From Neobacillus cucumis (GTDB lineage Bacteria; Bacillota; Bacilli; Bacillales_B; DSM-18226), in contig NZ_JAEHGC010000003.1 in NCBI RefSeq assembly GCF_016107705.1, positions 521,224-585,223 on the forward strand: DNA of 64,000 bases, in the 5' to 3' direction. Of this stretch, positions 31,677 to 40,554 are shown piece after piece. Both the position numbers and the translations under genes were made by a program. The notes beneath the pieces were generated by a model, which was given only the letters and a program-made list of their open reading frames with translations, made no database searches and was not told the origin of the DNA. The first letter of the stretch is position 1. Each line of letters starts with the position of its first letter.

Positions 31677-32651
31677 TTAAACGATCTTCCCCATAACCCA
31701 GTTGGTCCGTGCACCGGTCTCTCCTGTACTTGGGCACTGGTTGCTTCCTCCTGTTAAGTCCGCTATTATCGTTTCCAAAAGGGGTTGATGGATGTGCTGC
31801 GGTGGTTCAAAGCTCCATTGTTCGGTTCCATTAGCAGTCGTCAAAACAACGGGGGCATTGCCAAAAGTGGAAAAGGTAATTTTCCCTTTACTGCCGACGA
31901 TTTCATTCATATCCACATCTTCAAAGGCAGAAAAACACCAATTTCCTATACCGTGGATTCCTGATTCAAATCGGTAGGTACCTGTAACGATATCCTCCGC
32001 ACTATAATAACCTGCTTGATTGGAAGCAAAACCTTGCACATCCTTTATAGGCCCAAGCAAAAAATCTAATAGATCAAGAGTATGGCTGGCTAAATCAAAA
32101 AATAGCCCCCCTCCGGATATTTCGGGTTGAACTCTCCACGGGATCGTTTTTGAGTCCAGCACGTCTTCCGAAGCTTTTTGATACTGTGTAGTTGATACAA
32201 AACGAACATCTCCAACTGCCTCATGATCCAACAGTTCTTTTATTTTTAAAAACCGCGGCAAAACTCTGCGATAGTAAGCAACATATAAAGGCACCCCGAA
32301 AGTCTCGCATGCCGCAATCATTTCCATGCATTCGGCAAAATTGAGTGCCATTGGCTTTTCTACATAAACCGGTTTTCCAGCCTTTGCAACTTTGATGGTA
32401 TATTCTTTATGTGAACTTGGTGGTGTCGCAATATAGACGGCATCGACATCTGGATCATTTATCAGTGCGTCGGCATCATCATACCATTTCGGAACATGAT
32501 GTCTTTCCGCATAATCTTTTGCTAGTTCTCCAGTTCGTCGCATGACCGCAACCAACTCTGAGTTTTTTATTTTTTGGAATGCTGGTCCGCTTTTCACTTC
32601 CGTCACATCACCGCATCCAATAATGCCCCAACGAACTTTTTCAAATTTCAT
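31677..32651 (-). CDS. Gfo/Idh/MocA-family NAD(P)-dependent oxidoreductase
   Basis: A 324-residue oxidoreductase. The N-terminal Rossmann motif is VRWGIIGCGDVTEVKSGPAF, and the EKP motif is PVYVEKPMALNFAECMEM. SGGGLFFDLASHTLDLLDFL is the C-terminal domain signature. The substrate is probably a sugar or cyclitol. It lies downstream of the ABM protein and a second oxidoreductase of the same family, with an IclR regulator divergent, so the set is a small sugar-like catabolic operon. Confidence 0.87.
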   Translation of the reverse strand: MKFEKVRWGIIGCGDVTEVKSGPAFQKIKNSELVAVMRRTGELAKDYAERHHVPKWYDDADALINDPDVDAVYIATPPSSHKEYTIKVAKAGKPVYVEKPMALNFAECMEMIAACETFGVPLYVAYYRRVLPRFLKIKELLDHEAVGDVRFVSTTQYQKASEDVLDSKTIPWRVQPEISGGGLFFDLASHTLDLLDFLLGPIKDVQGFASNQAGYYSAEDIVTGTYRFESGIHGIGNWCFSAFEDVDMNEIVGSKGKITFSTFGNAPVVLTTANGTEQWSFEPPQHIHQPLLETIIADLTGGSNQCPSTGETGARTNWVMGKIV

Positions 32652-32763
32652 GGAAATATTCTCCTTCTTTTTTCATAACTTATTTTTAGTTGTTTCTCTA
32701 GTTTCCGTGTTGCATTACTAAGTCCGGCCAGGTGACATCCCCTTTGGGAGGAAAGTGCACTGG

Positions 32764-33051
32764 TTATTTCATTTCTCGATAATGGTTAATTTCTGTGCTT
32801 TCTCTCATTTTCCTCAGCTCTGGAACAATTTTCAAGACATGCTCACTTTTATTGTGTTGTTTGATTACCTCTTCATTTTCCCATTCTTCAATCGTTGTAA
32901 TGATGGATGAATCATTGATATCCTCATGAAGCGTGTACATGATACATCCTTTTTCTTTCCGGGTTTCTGATACAACTTCTCTAGCAAGAATTAAATAATC
33001 TTCAATCTTTATACCAGGTTTAAGTTTTCCCTTACAAACTACTCTAATCAT
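32764..33051 (-). CDS. ABM-domain (YgiN-like) small monooxygenase
   Basis: A 95-residue dimeric alpha+beta barrel protein of the antibiotic biosynthesis monooxygenase family. CKGKLKPGIKIEDYLILARE, GCIMYTLHEDINDSS and IEEWENEEVIKQHNKSEH fit the family layout. Such proteins act on quinols or other redox metabolites, or only bind them. It lies between two Gfo/Idh/MocA genes, so action on an intermediate of the same pathway is possible. GGAG lies 7 bases before the ATG. Confidence 0.78.
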   Translation of the reverse strand: MIRVVCKGKLKPGIKIEDYLILAREVVSETRKEKGCIMYTLHEDINDSSIITTIEEWENEEVIKQHNKSEHVLKIVPELRKMRESTEINHYREMK

Positions 33052-33084
33052 TTTAGTAACTCCATTTCTTTTGTAAATTAATTA

Positions 33085-34248
33085 CTAATGAGTCCCGCTA
33101 ACATCCAACGTGGTGTTCGTTACATGCTTTTTCTCAAAGGTAGACGTGTTGATTTTTTCTTGTAATTTTTCATAATACAAGTCTGGGTCAACTGGCAATT
33201 CTACCGTTTCGTTTAACCAGGAAGATAAGTAGATGGCATTTGAAATTTCCAGCGCATTGACGCCGTCCTCACCAGGTGAAAGTTGCGGTGTCCCATTCCT
33301 AATGGCATCCACCCAATTTTGAACAATGATTGCATGATTCGCATTTTCACTGGTTACGGGAATTTTTATTTTTTCATAATCAGGCTTGCCGAATCCTCCT
33401 GCATACGCAGCATTAAATTCGCGTTCTGATTGTGATAATTGATAAAAAAGAAGTTCCTCATTTTCGACAACAATTTTTCCGCGGTCCCCAACGATTTCAT
33501 AACGATTTGTCCCTGGTGCTTCTCCAGTTGAAGCAATGATCACACCTGTCGCACCATTTTCATATTCCACAAATGCCGTTACATCATCTTCCACTTCAAC
33601 ATCATGGTACTTCCCTACACTGCAAACAGCACGAACGCCTTTTGGCATACACCCCGTCGTCCACTGCAAAAGATCTAATTGGTGAAGTGCCTGATTTAAA
33701 AGAACACCGCCGCCTTCCCCTTTCCAGGTTGCTCTCCATTGGCTTGAATCGTAATAGCTTTGCGGACGGTACGAATCCGTAATAATCCAGTTTGTTCGTT
33801 TTAATTCACCCAGCTGACCGGATTGAATAAGGTCCCGAATTTTTTGATAAAGCGGATTTGCCCTTTGGTTATACATGATGCCAAACACTTTCCCACAAGA
33901 TTCCGCTGCCGCATTCATTTCAAGCACATTTTTTGTAAAGACGCCGGCCGGTTTTTCGATGAGGACATGTTTCCCTTTCGCAAAAGCCTTTATGGCTAGG
34001 TCCGGATGACTGTAATGCGGTGTTGCAATAAGGACGGCATCGATTTCTGTATCATTGAAAAAGGTCTGTTCGTCCTTGAAAATTTTCACATCTCCCTTTG
34101 TATGGGATTTCACCCATTCAATTCGGTTTTCATTCCTGCTGCAAACTGCCGTTAATACCGCTCCTTTAATTTGGCCTTTGGTAAGCATTTGAACATGGGA
34201 ACTGCCCATATTTCCAATGCCTATCACACCAATTTTAACTAAATCCAT
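33085..34248 (-). CDS. Gfo/Idh/MocA-family oxidoreductase (second)
   Basis: A 387-residue oxidoreductase. Rossmann motif KIGVIGIGNMGSSHVQML is at the start, EKPAGVFTKNVLEM is the EKP signature, and GGGVLLNQALHQLDLLQW is the substrate-domain motif with the catalytic His. It is first in the operon. It differs clearly from its downstream partner at 31677, so a two-step oxidation/reduction of a sugar is plausible, as in scyllo-inositol or glucoside 3-dehydrogenase pathways. The ATG at 34248 follows AAGGACGGTG; the GTG three codons before is inside that site. Confidence 0.87.
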   Translation of the reverse strand: MDLVKIGVIGIGNMGSSHVQMLTKGQIKGAVLTAVCSRNENRIEWVKSHTKGDVKIFKDEQTFFNDTEIDAVLIATPHYSHPDLAIKAFAKGKHVLIEKPAGVFTKNVLEMNAAAESCGKVFGIMYNQRANPLYQKIRDLIQSGQLGELKRTNWIITDSYRPQSYYDSSQWRATWKGEGGGVLLNQALHQLDLLQWTTGCMPKGVRAVCSVGKYHDVEVEDDVTAFVEYENGATGVIIASTGEAPGTNRYEIVGDRGKIVVENEELLFYQLSQSEREFNAAYAGGFGKPDYEKIKIPVTSENANHAIIVQNWVDAIRNGTPQLSPGEDGVNALEISNAIYLSSWLNETVELPVDPDLYYEKLQEKINTSTFEKKHVTNTTLDVSGTH

Positions 34249-34534
34249 ATCGATCACCGTCCTTTTTGGGATGATTTTAAAAAACTCTGGAAACGAGTGA
34301 GAATAATTTTTATGTGAAGTTTTTAAAATTTAACCGTATTGTGGTACACTTGTATCATAATATGGTTACCTTGAGTATAAGGTATCATTAATTCACATGT
34401 CCATAAAAATTTATTATGCTTACTGTCCAGCTTTTATTATGATAAGGCTCAAATGAATGGTCCCATTTTTTCACTGTTTGATAATGAATTTTCGTTATAA
34501 TAGAACGGATGGATACAGGAAGGAGTTCATACTT

Positions 34535-35317
34535 TTGAACATCGATAAGCAGGAACAAACAAAATCATCTAGTGTTCAAGTCATCTCTCGTGCGGCAAAA
34601 ATCTTGAGGGCGCTTCGGGAACATCCAAAAGGATTAAGTCTATCGCAAATTGCCAAAGAGGTGGGGCTTGCGAGGTCAACGGTTCAAAGAATTGTGACAG
34701 CCCTGGAAGAGGAAAGATATGTTGCAACTGCCTCTACTAACGGCGGTTTCCGTCTTGGACCCGAGATTGCGATGCTTGCGACTGCCGTCCATAGTGATTT
34801 AAGAGAAGAAATTAGGCCATTTTTAATACAACTTTCACATCAAGTCAATGAAACAGTCGATCTCTCCGTATTAGATAACGGTAAGGTGCTTTTTGTTGAT
34901 CAAATTATTGCCCCGCATCCATTACAAGCAACTTCACAACCCGGTGCATCTTTTCCATTACATTGCACCGCAAACGGAAAGGCCATTCTGGCTTCATTGT
35001 CTATTGCTGACGTTGAAAAATTGTTGCCAAAGCAGCTGCAACTATACACTGATCATACGATTACAAGCAGGGATGAAATGTTAAAGGAATTGGAAGTGGT
35101 TCGTAAAGAGGGAGTTTCTTTTGCCAGGGAAGAGCATATTCCAGGAATTTGTGCAGTGGGCGCAGCTATTTTAGATTCAATGGGGAATTTAAGCGCTGTC
35201 TCGATTCCGCTCCCATCAACCCGTTTTTATGGCAACGAACAGAAGCTCGCGGCAGCCCTACGCAATACATGCCAAGCTATTAACCAGCATTTTAATATCA
35301 AAAAAAGTAATCTTTAA
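34535..35317 (+). CDS. IclR-family transcriptional regulator
   Basis: A 260-residue regulator. The winged-helix segment LSLSQIAKEVGLARSTVQRIV lies near residues 40-60 (shown to 20 by omitting its last residue: LSLSQIAKEVGLARSTVQRI). The effector domain has FPLHCTANGKAILA, REEHIPGICAVGAAI and a C-terminal PLPSTRFYG. The TTG at 34535 is chosen because AGGAG lies 9 bases upstream and there is no ribosome site for longer in-frame starts. It is divergent from the two-oxidoreductase operon and probably controls it. Confidence 0.87.
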   Translation: MNIDKQEQTKSSSVQVISRAAKILRALREHPKGLSLSQIAKEVGLARSTVQRIVTALEEERYVATASTNGGFRLGPEIAMLATAVHSDLREEIRPFLIQLSHQVNETVDLSVLDNGKVLFVDQIIAPHPLQATSQPGASFPLHCTANGKAILASLSIADVEKLLPKQLQLYTDHTITSRDEMLKELEVVRKEGVSFAREEHIPGICAVGAAILDSMGNLSAVSIPLPSTRFYGNEQKLAAALRNTCQAINQHFNIKKSNL

Positions 35318-35340
35318 CCCAGCAAAAAAGATAGATGATA

Positions 35341-35387
35341 TTCGACAAAAATCGGGTGGTGACAGGCACCGCCCGATTTTTGTCGAA
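35341..35387. repeat. ACAGG-loop palindrome, copy 8
   Basis: A complete copy with one inner mismatch (CACCGCCC). It lies 24 bases beyond the iclR stop codon, in terminator position. Confidence 0.9.
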
Positions 35388-35430
35388 CCAAACACCACTG
35401 TAATAATTTGTTCAAACCTTTTTTACAGAT

Positions 35431-35448
35431 TTGTGAAACAGTGAACAA
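35431..35448. promoter_or_regulatory. Rex-like site upstream of doxX copy A
   Basis: TTGTGAAACAGTGAACAA has a perfect Rex half-site (TTGTGAA) and five of seven matches in the opposite half. It lies about 28 bases before a TATAAT (35476-35481). The second copy has TTGTGAAATAGTGAACAA at 44039-44056. Redox control is possible but unproven. Confidence 0.35.
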
Positions 35449-35532
35449 GGAGCTCTTATTTCAAGATAAACGGATTATAATATAAGTGTAATCAAGTTAT
35501 TAATAATACTTTTTCTAAAAGGGGTCTTTTAT

Positions 35533-36042
35533 ATGTTTAACAAATTTTTAAGAGAGAACAAAGTTGCTGCTGCCCTTCTTACAGTCATTCGCTTATATCT
35601 CGGTTATGAATGGATGATGGCTGGTCTTCACAAACTTACAGGCGGTTTTGATGCTACTGGATTTTTAAAAGGTGCAATCGCCAACCCAGTTAAAGGTCCA
35701 GATGGAAGTATCGTCTACGCCACATATGTTGGATTCTTAAAACATTTTGCCCTTCCAAATGCGGATCTTTTCAATACAATGATTCCATTAGGTGAGTTCC
35801 TTGTTGGCTTAGGATTAATTCTTGGATGCTTAACAACTGCCGCTGTATTCTTTGCCCTAGTCATGAATTTCGCTTATGTCATGGCCGGAACGGTTTCTAG
35901 CAACCCATTAGATATTTTACTAGGGGTTATGATTATCGCTGCGGGTTACAACGCAGGCCGCTTCGGTTTAGACCGTTGGGTGGTACCGTTTATTCGTAGA
36001 ACAACTGTGAAAGGAAATAAAACAGTGAACCACACTGCATAA
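35533..36042 (+). CDS. DoxX-family membrane protein, copy A
   Basis: A 169-residue membrane protein with about four segments. DoxX-like proteins are linked to quinone/thiosulfate or other redox chemistry in the membrane; no exact function can be given. LYLGYEWMMAGLHKLTGGFD and AAGYNAGRFGLDRWVVPFI are family-typical, with a basic C-terminal tail. By my count it shares 142 of 169 residues with the copy at 44140. AAAAGGGG precedes the ATG, a TATAAT is upstream and a terminator follows, so it is a single-gene unit. Confidence 0.85.
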   Translation: MFNKFLRENKVAAALLTVIRLYLGYEWMMAGLHKLTGGFDATGFLKGAIANPVKGPDGSIVYATYVGFLKHFALPNADLFNTMIPLGEFLVGLGLILGCLTTAAVFFALVMNFAYVMAGTVSSNPLDILLGVMIIAAGYNAGRFGLDRWVVPFIRRTTVKGNKTVNHTA

Positions 36043-36045
36043 CGC

Positions 36046-36090
36046 AAAAGCACCTTAAACCTGAACTTTATCGGGAATGAGGTGCTTTTT
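36046..36090 (+). terminator. Terminator of doxX copy A
   Basis: AAAAGCACCT pairs with AGGTGCTTTT around a loop that contains a further small stem, ending in a T run. The same structure follows the second DoxX gene. Confidence 0.9.
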
Positions 36091-36093
36091 AGA

Positions 36094-36138
36094 TTCGACA
36101 AAAATCGGGTGGTGACAGGCACCACCCGATTTTTGTGT
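36094..36138. repeat. ACAGG-loop palindrome, copy 9, overlapping a stop codon
   Basis: The right arm ends GTGTTA instead of GTCGAA. The TTA at 36138-36140 is the stop codon (TAA, minus strand) of the GntP permease, so the repeat edge supplies or abuts the gene's end. It fills the gap to the convergent DoxX terminator. Confidence 0.85.
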
Positions 36139-37580
36139 TAAACAAGTCCTGTAAGCGAATACAATCCAATGATGAAGAAAGTAGCAATAGTCTTAATAAC
36201 CGTAACGGCAAAAATATCACGGTAGGATTGCTTATGGGTCAAGCCACAAATAGCAAGCAAAGTGATAACCGCACCGTTATGCGGCAGGGAATCCATACCT
36301 CCGGAAGCCATCGCGGTAATCCGGTGCATAACCTCCATCGGAATCCCGTGTGCTTGTGCCGCTTGTACATACTTTTCACCCATCGCACTCAGCGCAATCC
36401 CCATACCGCCGGATGCAGAACCCGTAACCCCAGCCAAAACGTTTGTGGTTACAGCACTGTTAACTAGCGGGTTTGTAAAGGTGTGGGAAATACCGTCACG
36501 AACGACTCCGAAGCCGGGAAGGGAGGAAATGATGCCCCCGAAACCATATTCGGAACCAGTGTTCATCGCTGCAAGCAACGCACCGCCAATACTAGCATTA
36601 AGACCAGTTTTGAAATCAACCTTTACAGCTTTGAAGTTAAATAGAAGTGTTGCGGCAATACCCATGACTAGAGCAAGTTCTACAGACCAAATCCCAAGAA
36701 CCGCACTGGTCTCAACCTTTCCGAACTGTTCAAGACCAATTTTTGAAAAATCAAAACCATTTGGATACCATTTTGGAATCATGACGGTAAAGAGTTTATT
36801 CATAACACCCACCAAGATCAGCGGAACAAACGCAAGAATCTGACGAAGAGTACTTGTTTTTCCAGTGCTAATGGACGGCATTGACGCAGGTTGAAGTGCT
36901 TCGGCAGCTGCTGCCATTTCTTCCTGCGCACTTCCAAACCCAAAATAGCCTTCCCCGAATTTTGCCGCTTTTCTCCGGCGTGACTCCAAATAGAGCATGC
37001 CAAGAGTAAAAACAAAAATGGCACCAATAATCCCCAGTACTGGAGCTGCATAAATATCGGTTTTAAAGAAAGACGTTGGAATAACGTTTTGAATTTGTAG
37101 TGTTCCCGGAAGGGCATCCATCGTAAATGATAGGGATCCCAATGCAATCGTTCCGGGAATTAACCGTTTTGGAATATTGGACTCCTGGAACAGCTTGGCC
37201 GCAAATGGATAAGCCGCAAAAGCAACTACGAATAAGCTGACACCACTATACGTTAAAATCGAACATAAAAGGACAATTGCAAGCATCGAACGTTTTGGAC
37301 CGACTAATCTGACAATCGTTTTGGCAATCGATTCAGCAAGTCCGGACATTTCTACTACCTTACCAAATATTGCACCTAATAAAAAGACAGGAAAATAGTT
37401 CTTTATGAAATCTACCATCTTTACCATAAAGATATTGGAGAAAAACGGCAATACATGGCCCGGATCTGTCAAGAGGACGGCAAACAGGGCACAAATTGGA
37501 GCAAATAAGATGACGGAAAATCCACGATAAGCGATAAACATAAGGAAACCTAATGCTAGTAAAATAACAATTAGTTCCAT
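36138..37580 (-). CDS. GntP-family permease
   Basis: A 480-residue protein with about 12 membrane segments. The GntP family carries gluconate and other hydroxy acids such as 3-hydroxybutyrate with protons. Seen are NYFPVFLLGAIFGKVVEMSG, LTYSGVSLFVVAFAAYPFA and ASGGMDSLPHNGAVITLLAI, all typical. It is the last gene of the sigma-54 operon with an iron alcohol dehydrogenase, MmsA and a HisD-like enzyme, so import of a small hydroxy acid or polyol-derived acid is inferred. The start follows AAGGAGG. Confidence 0.8.
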   Translation of the reverse strand: MELIVILLALGFLMFIAYRGFSVILFAPICALFAVLLTDPGHVLPFFSNIFMVKMVDFIKNYFPVFLLGAIFGKVVEMSGLAESIAKTIVRLVGPKRSMLAIVLLCSILTYSGVSLFVVAFAAYPFAAKLFQESNIPKRLIPGTIALGSLSFTMDALPGTLQIQNVIPTSFFKTDIYAAPVLGIIGAIFVFTLGMLYLESRRRKAAKFGEGYFGFGSAQEEMAAAAEALQPASMPSISTGKTSTLRQILAFVPLILVGVMNKLFTVMIPKWYPNGFDFSKIGLEQFGKVETSAVLGIWSVELALVMGIAATLLFNFKAVKVDFKTGLNASIGGALLAAMNTGSEYGFGGIISSLPGFGVVRDGISHTFTNPLVNSAVTTNVLAGVTGSASGGMGIALSAMGEKYVQAAQAHGIPMEVMHRITAMASGGMDSLPHNGAVITLLAICGLTHKQSYRDIFAVTVIKTIATFFIIGLYSLTGLV

Positions 37581-37605
37581 AAAAAGCCTCCTTGTGATGG
37601 TTTTT

Positions 37606-37630
37606 CCGGGTGGGGATATGGTCCACCCGG
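37606..37630. other. Intercistronic hairpin related to the ACAGG-loop repeat
   Basis: CCGGGTGG and CCACCCGG pair around nine bases between the HisD-like gene and the permease. The following GATTTTCG resembles the outer arm of the dispersed palindrome, so this may be a shortened, decayed member. It could separate expression of the two genes. Confidence 0.5.
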
Positions 37631-37653
37631 ATTTTCGTTAAATGATAAGGTGC

Positions 37654-38946
37654 TTAATTCTTTACTAGTTGTTTTCCATAACGGCGAACACGTAACAGCG
37701 CTTGTTCACGGTGTCCGGCAAAGTTCTCCAAATCGCAAAGACGCTCTGCGTATTCCCCAATCAAGGCACTTGCCTCTGCTGTTTTTACTTCTTGATATGT
37801 ACAGGTCTTCAGGAATTTCCCAACCCAAAGTCCGCCTGTATAACGGCCTGCACCCTTTGTAGGAAGCGTATGGTTGGTTCCAATCACCTTATCCCCATAG
37901 GCCACATTTGTCATCGGCCCCAAGAACAGCGCCCCATAATTGGTCATGTTTTCAAGGAAGTAGCGCGGATCTTCTGTCAGTATTTCCACATGTTCATAAG
38001 CGAGTTTATCTGCTTCTACAACCGCTTCCTCAAGGCTGTCGACCAAGATGATTTTTCCATATTCCTCCCAGGCAGCACGCGCCACATCGGCGGTTTTCAA
38101 TGTCCCAAGCTGACGCTCGATTTCTTTAACCGTTGCAAGCGCAAGCTTTTCAGATGTTGTGATTAAGGCAGCAGGAGATGTTGGTCCATGTTCTGCCTGA
38201 CCAAGAAGATCGGTTGCCACAATTTCTGCATCCGATGTTTCATCGGCGATGACTAATACTTCTGTTGGGCCTGCAAGAAGATCAATTCCTACACGTCCAA
38301 ATAACTGGCGCTTTGCTTCAGCCACAAATGCGTTACCAGGACCTACAAGCATATCTACCGGTGGAATCGTTTCTGTTCCGATCGCCATCGCAGCCATTGC
38401 CTGTACCCCGCCTAGCAAATAAATATCATCAGCTCCTGCAAGTGCCATTGCTGCAATCGTTGCAGCCGGAACTTCTCCATTAATTGGAGGCGTGCAGGCA
38501 ATCACCCGTTTAACCCCTGCTACTTTGGCCGTTAATACACTCATATGGGCGGATGCAACCATTGGATATCTGCCGCCAGGAATATAGCAGCCTACACTGT
38601 TAACCGGAATATTTTTGTGTCCCAAAAAGACGCCCGGTATAGTTTCCACTTCGATATCAAGCAAAGCGGCTTTTTGTGCTTCAGCGAAGCGGCGAATTTG
38701 TGCTTGAGCAAATTTGATATCTTCAATGGTTTGTTCCGGAACACTCTTTATAATTTCATCAATCTGTTCCTTTGATAGTTTAAAACTCTCAGGAGACCAC
38801 TTATCAAATTTTTCCGAGTACGAGCGAACGGCAGCATCTCCATTTGCTTCCACATCACCCAAAATGCTTTTAACGGTTTCCGAAACCTGTGCAGCTTGAA
38901 TCGCTAGTTCTTCCTTTGTTTTTCCAGCTTTCAATACTTTTGCCAT
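37654..38946 (-). CDS. HisD-like dehydrogenase (histidinol dehydrogenase family), probably catabolic
   Basis: A 430-residue zinc-dependent, two-step alcohol dehydrogenase fold. [34 protein letters not shown], the metal-site [13 protein letters not shown] and AYEHVEI are clear family motifs. No other his gene is near. It lies with an iron alcohol dehydrogenase, MmsA and a permease under a sigma-54 promoter. The family includes HpsN, which oxidises 2,3-dihydroxypropane-1-sulfonate. Use on a small diol or sulfonate is thus more likely than histidine synthesis, but the substrate is unknown. AGGAGG precedes the ATG. Confidence 0.8.
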   Translation of the reverse strand: MAKVLKAGKTKEELAIQAAQVSETVKSILGDVEANGDAAVRSYSEKFDKWSPESFKLSKEQIDEIIKSVPEQTIEDIKFAQAQIRRFAEAQKAALLDIEVETIPGVFLGHKNIPVNSVGCYIPGGRYPMVASAHMSVLTAKVAGVKRVIACTPPINGEVPAATIAAMALAGADDIYLLGGVQAMAAMAIGTETIPPVDMLVGPGNAFVAEAKRQLFGRVGIDLLAGPTEVLVIADETSDAEIVATDLLGQAEHGPTSPAALITTSEKLALATVKEIERQLGTLKTADVARAAWEEYGKIILVDSLEEAVVEADKLAYEHVEILTEDPRYFLENMTNYGALFLGPMTNVAYGDKVIGTNHTLPTKGAGRYTGGLWVGKFLKTCTYQEVKTAEASALIGEYAERLCDLENFAGHREQALLRVRRYGKQLVKN

Positions 38947-39078
38947 GTTGTTCTCCTCCTATAGGTTGAATACCAAACTGGGTGGTTCCTTTGACAGGTT
39001 TTAAAAGTTCTTGTAAGACATGATGCCAAAAGAATCACCCCGTTCTGCTGTATTTAAAGACTCTATGAAAAAAGTAAC

Positions 39079-40536
39079 CTAGTAACGTGCAGTAAGCATT
39101 TTCTTGCGCGTGTAAAATTCAACGCCATCTTTACCGTTTGCATGTAAATCACCATAGAATGACTTCTTATACCCTGAGAATGGGAAGAAGGCCATTGGAG
39201 CTGGAACCCCCATGTTTACCCCAAGCATGCCAGCGTCAATCGTATCACGGAACTGTCTCACTGCTTTGGCACTGTCGGTGAACAAGCAAGCGCCGTTAGC
39301 GAATTCTGATCGGTTGGCAATTTTGATGGCTTCTGTTAAATCGTCCACTCGAACAACGGAAAGAACAGGTGCAAAAATTTCATCCTTCCAGATCTTCATT
39401 TCGGTGGTTACCCCATCAAAAATAGTTGGCCCAACAAAATAACCTTCACCGGAAACCGCTGCGTCATTACGTCCGTCACGAATCAGCTGAGCTCCCTCTT
39501 TTTCTCCGATTTCAATATAATTGATTGTGCGCTCTTTATGGGCATCACGGATTACCGGGCCGAGGAACACACCTTTGTCCAAACCGTTTCCAATTTGTAA
39601 TTCTTCTGCCGCTTTTACAAGTCGGGAAACAAGCTCATCTGCCACATCCCCAACGGCGACAACAACCGAACAAGCCATGCAGCGCTCACCGGCTGAACCG
39701 AATGCTGCCCCAATAATATTTGTAACCGCAAGATCAAGATTGGCATCTGGAAGAACAATTGTATGATTTTTAGCACCTGCTAATGCTTGAACGCGTTTGC
39801 CATTAGCGGCAGCTGTTTTGTAAATATATTCTGCAACCGGCTGGGAACCAACAAAGGAAACAGCCTTAACATCTGGGTTCTCAAGGATGCCGTTTACGAC
39901 GTCATGGGCACCATGGACAATATTAAGAACACCATCAGGAAGACCTGCTTCTTTAAATAATTCAACCAAGCGGTTTGCTAGCAACGGAGTGCGTTCAGAT
40001 GGTTTTAAAATAAATGTATTTCCGCATGCAATCGCAAGCGGGAACATCCAGCATGGCACCATCATTGGGAAGTTAAAAGGAGTAATACCTCCGATTACAC
40101 CAATTGGATAACGGTACATGCCGGATTCAATACCTGTCGCAATATCAGGAAGCTGGCTGCCCATCATCAAGGTTGGAACACCAGCAGCAAATTCAACGCA
40201 TTCAATTCCGCGAAGTACTTCTCCATAAGCTTCATCATAGTTTTTGCCATTTTCTAATACCACCAGACGTGCAAGCTCGTCCCAATGCTCGACAAGAAGC
40301 TGTTGGTAACGGAATAGGATGCGGGCCCGTTTTGGAACCGCAACGTCCTTCCATGTTTCAAAAGCTTGATTCGCAACTTCTACTGCTCTGTCCAGATCCT
40401 CACGGTTGGAAAGAGGGACATTAGCTAAGATTTCACCTGTTGCGGGATTTGGTACAGCTTCTGTTTTGGAGGATAAAGAGTCTACCCACTCACCACCAAT
40501 AAAGTTTTTTAATGTTTTTACTTCAGTTGTAATCAT
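39079..40536 (-). CDS. mmsA: CoA-acylating (methylmalonate-/malonate-) semialdehyde dehydrogenase
   Basis: A 485-residue aldehyde dehydrogenase of the MmsA/IolA branch. These enzymes turn malonate or methylmalonate semialdehyde plus CoA into acetyl-CoA or propionyl-CoA with loss of carbon dioxide. Seen are [32 protein letters not shown] and the active-site [12 protein letters not shown], a reliable branch signature. The neighbouring iron alcohol dehydrogenase could supply the semialdehyde from 3-hydroxypropionate or a similar acid. The ATG at 40536 has GGAG nine bases upstream; the earlier ATG is too close to it. Confidence 0.9.
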   Translation of the reverse strand: MITTEVKTLKNFIGGEWVDSLSSKTEAVPNPATGEILANVPLSNREDLDRAVEVANQAFETWKDVAVPKRARILFRYQQLLVEHWDELARLVVLENGKNYDEAYGEVLRGIECVEFAAGVPTLMMGSQLPDIATGIESGMYRYPIGVIGGITPFNFPMMVPCWMFPLAIACGNTFILKPSERTPLLANRLVELFKEAGLPDGVLNIVHGAHDVVNGILENPDVKAVSFVGSQPVAEYIYKTAAANGKRVQALAGAKNHTIVLPDANLDLAVTNIIGAAFGSAGERCMACSVVVAVGDVADELVSRLVKAAEELQIGNGLDKGVFLGPVIRDAHKERTINYIEIGEKEGAQLIRDGRNDAAVSGEGYFVGPTIFDGVTTEMKIWKDEIFAPVLSVVRVDDLTEAIKIANRSEFANGACLFTDSAKAVRQFRDTIDAGMLGVNMGVPAPMAFFPFSGYKKSFYGDLHANGKDGVEFYTRKKMLTARY

Positions 40537-40554
40537 GATCATCTACTCCTTTTC

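Larger units (their letters stand above)
35399..36090 (+). repeat. Duplicated promoter-doxX-terminator unit, copy A
   Basis: About 690 bases covering the upstream region, the DoxX gene and its terminator are repeated, same orientation, at 44008-44697. The similarity begins near TTTTGTTCAAACC and ends at the T run of the terminator. Confidence 0.9.

Noticed and set aside
36262..36843. A 193-codon plus-strand frame
   Set aside because: It is antisense to the GntP permease, with a composition typical of a shadow of membrane-protein codons.
37654..38946. Histidinol dehydrogenase of histidine synthesis
   Set aside because: No other his gene is near, and the gene lies in a sigma-54 catabolic operon with alcohol and semialdehyde dehydrogenases.
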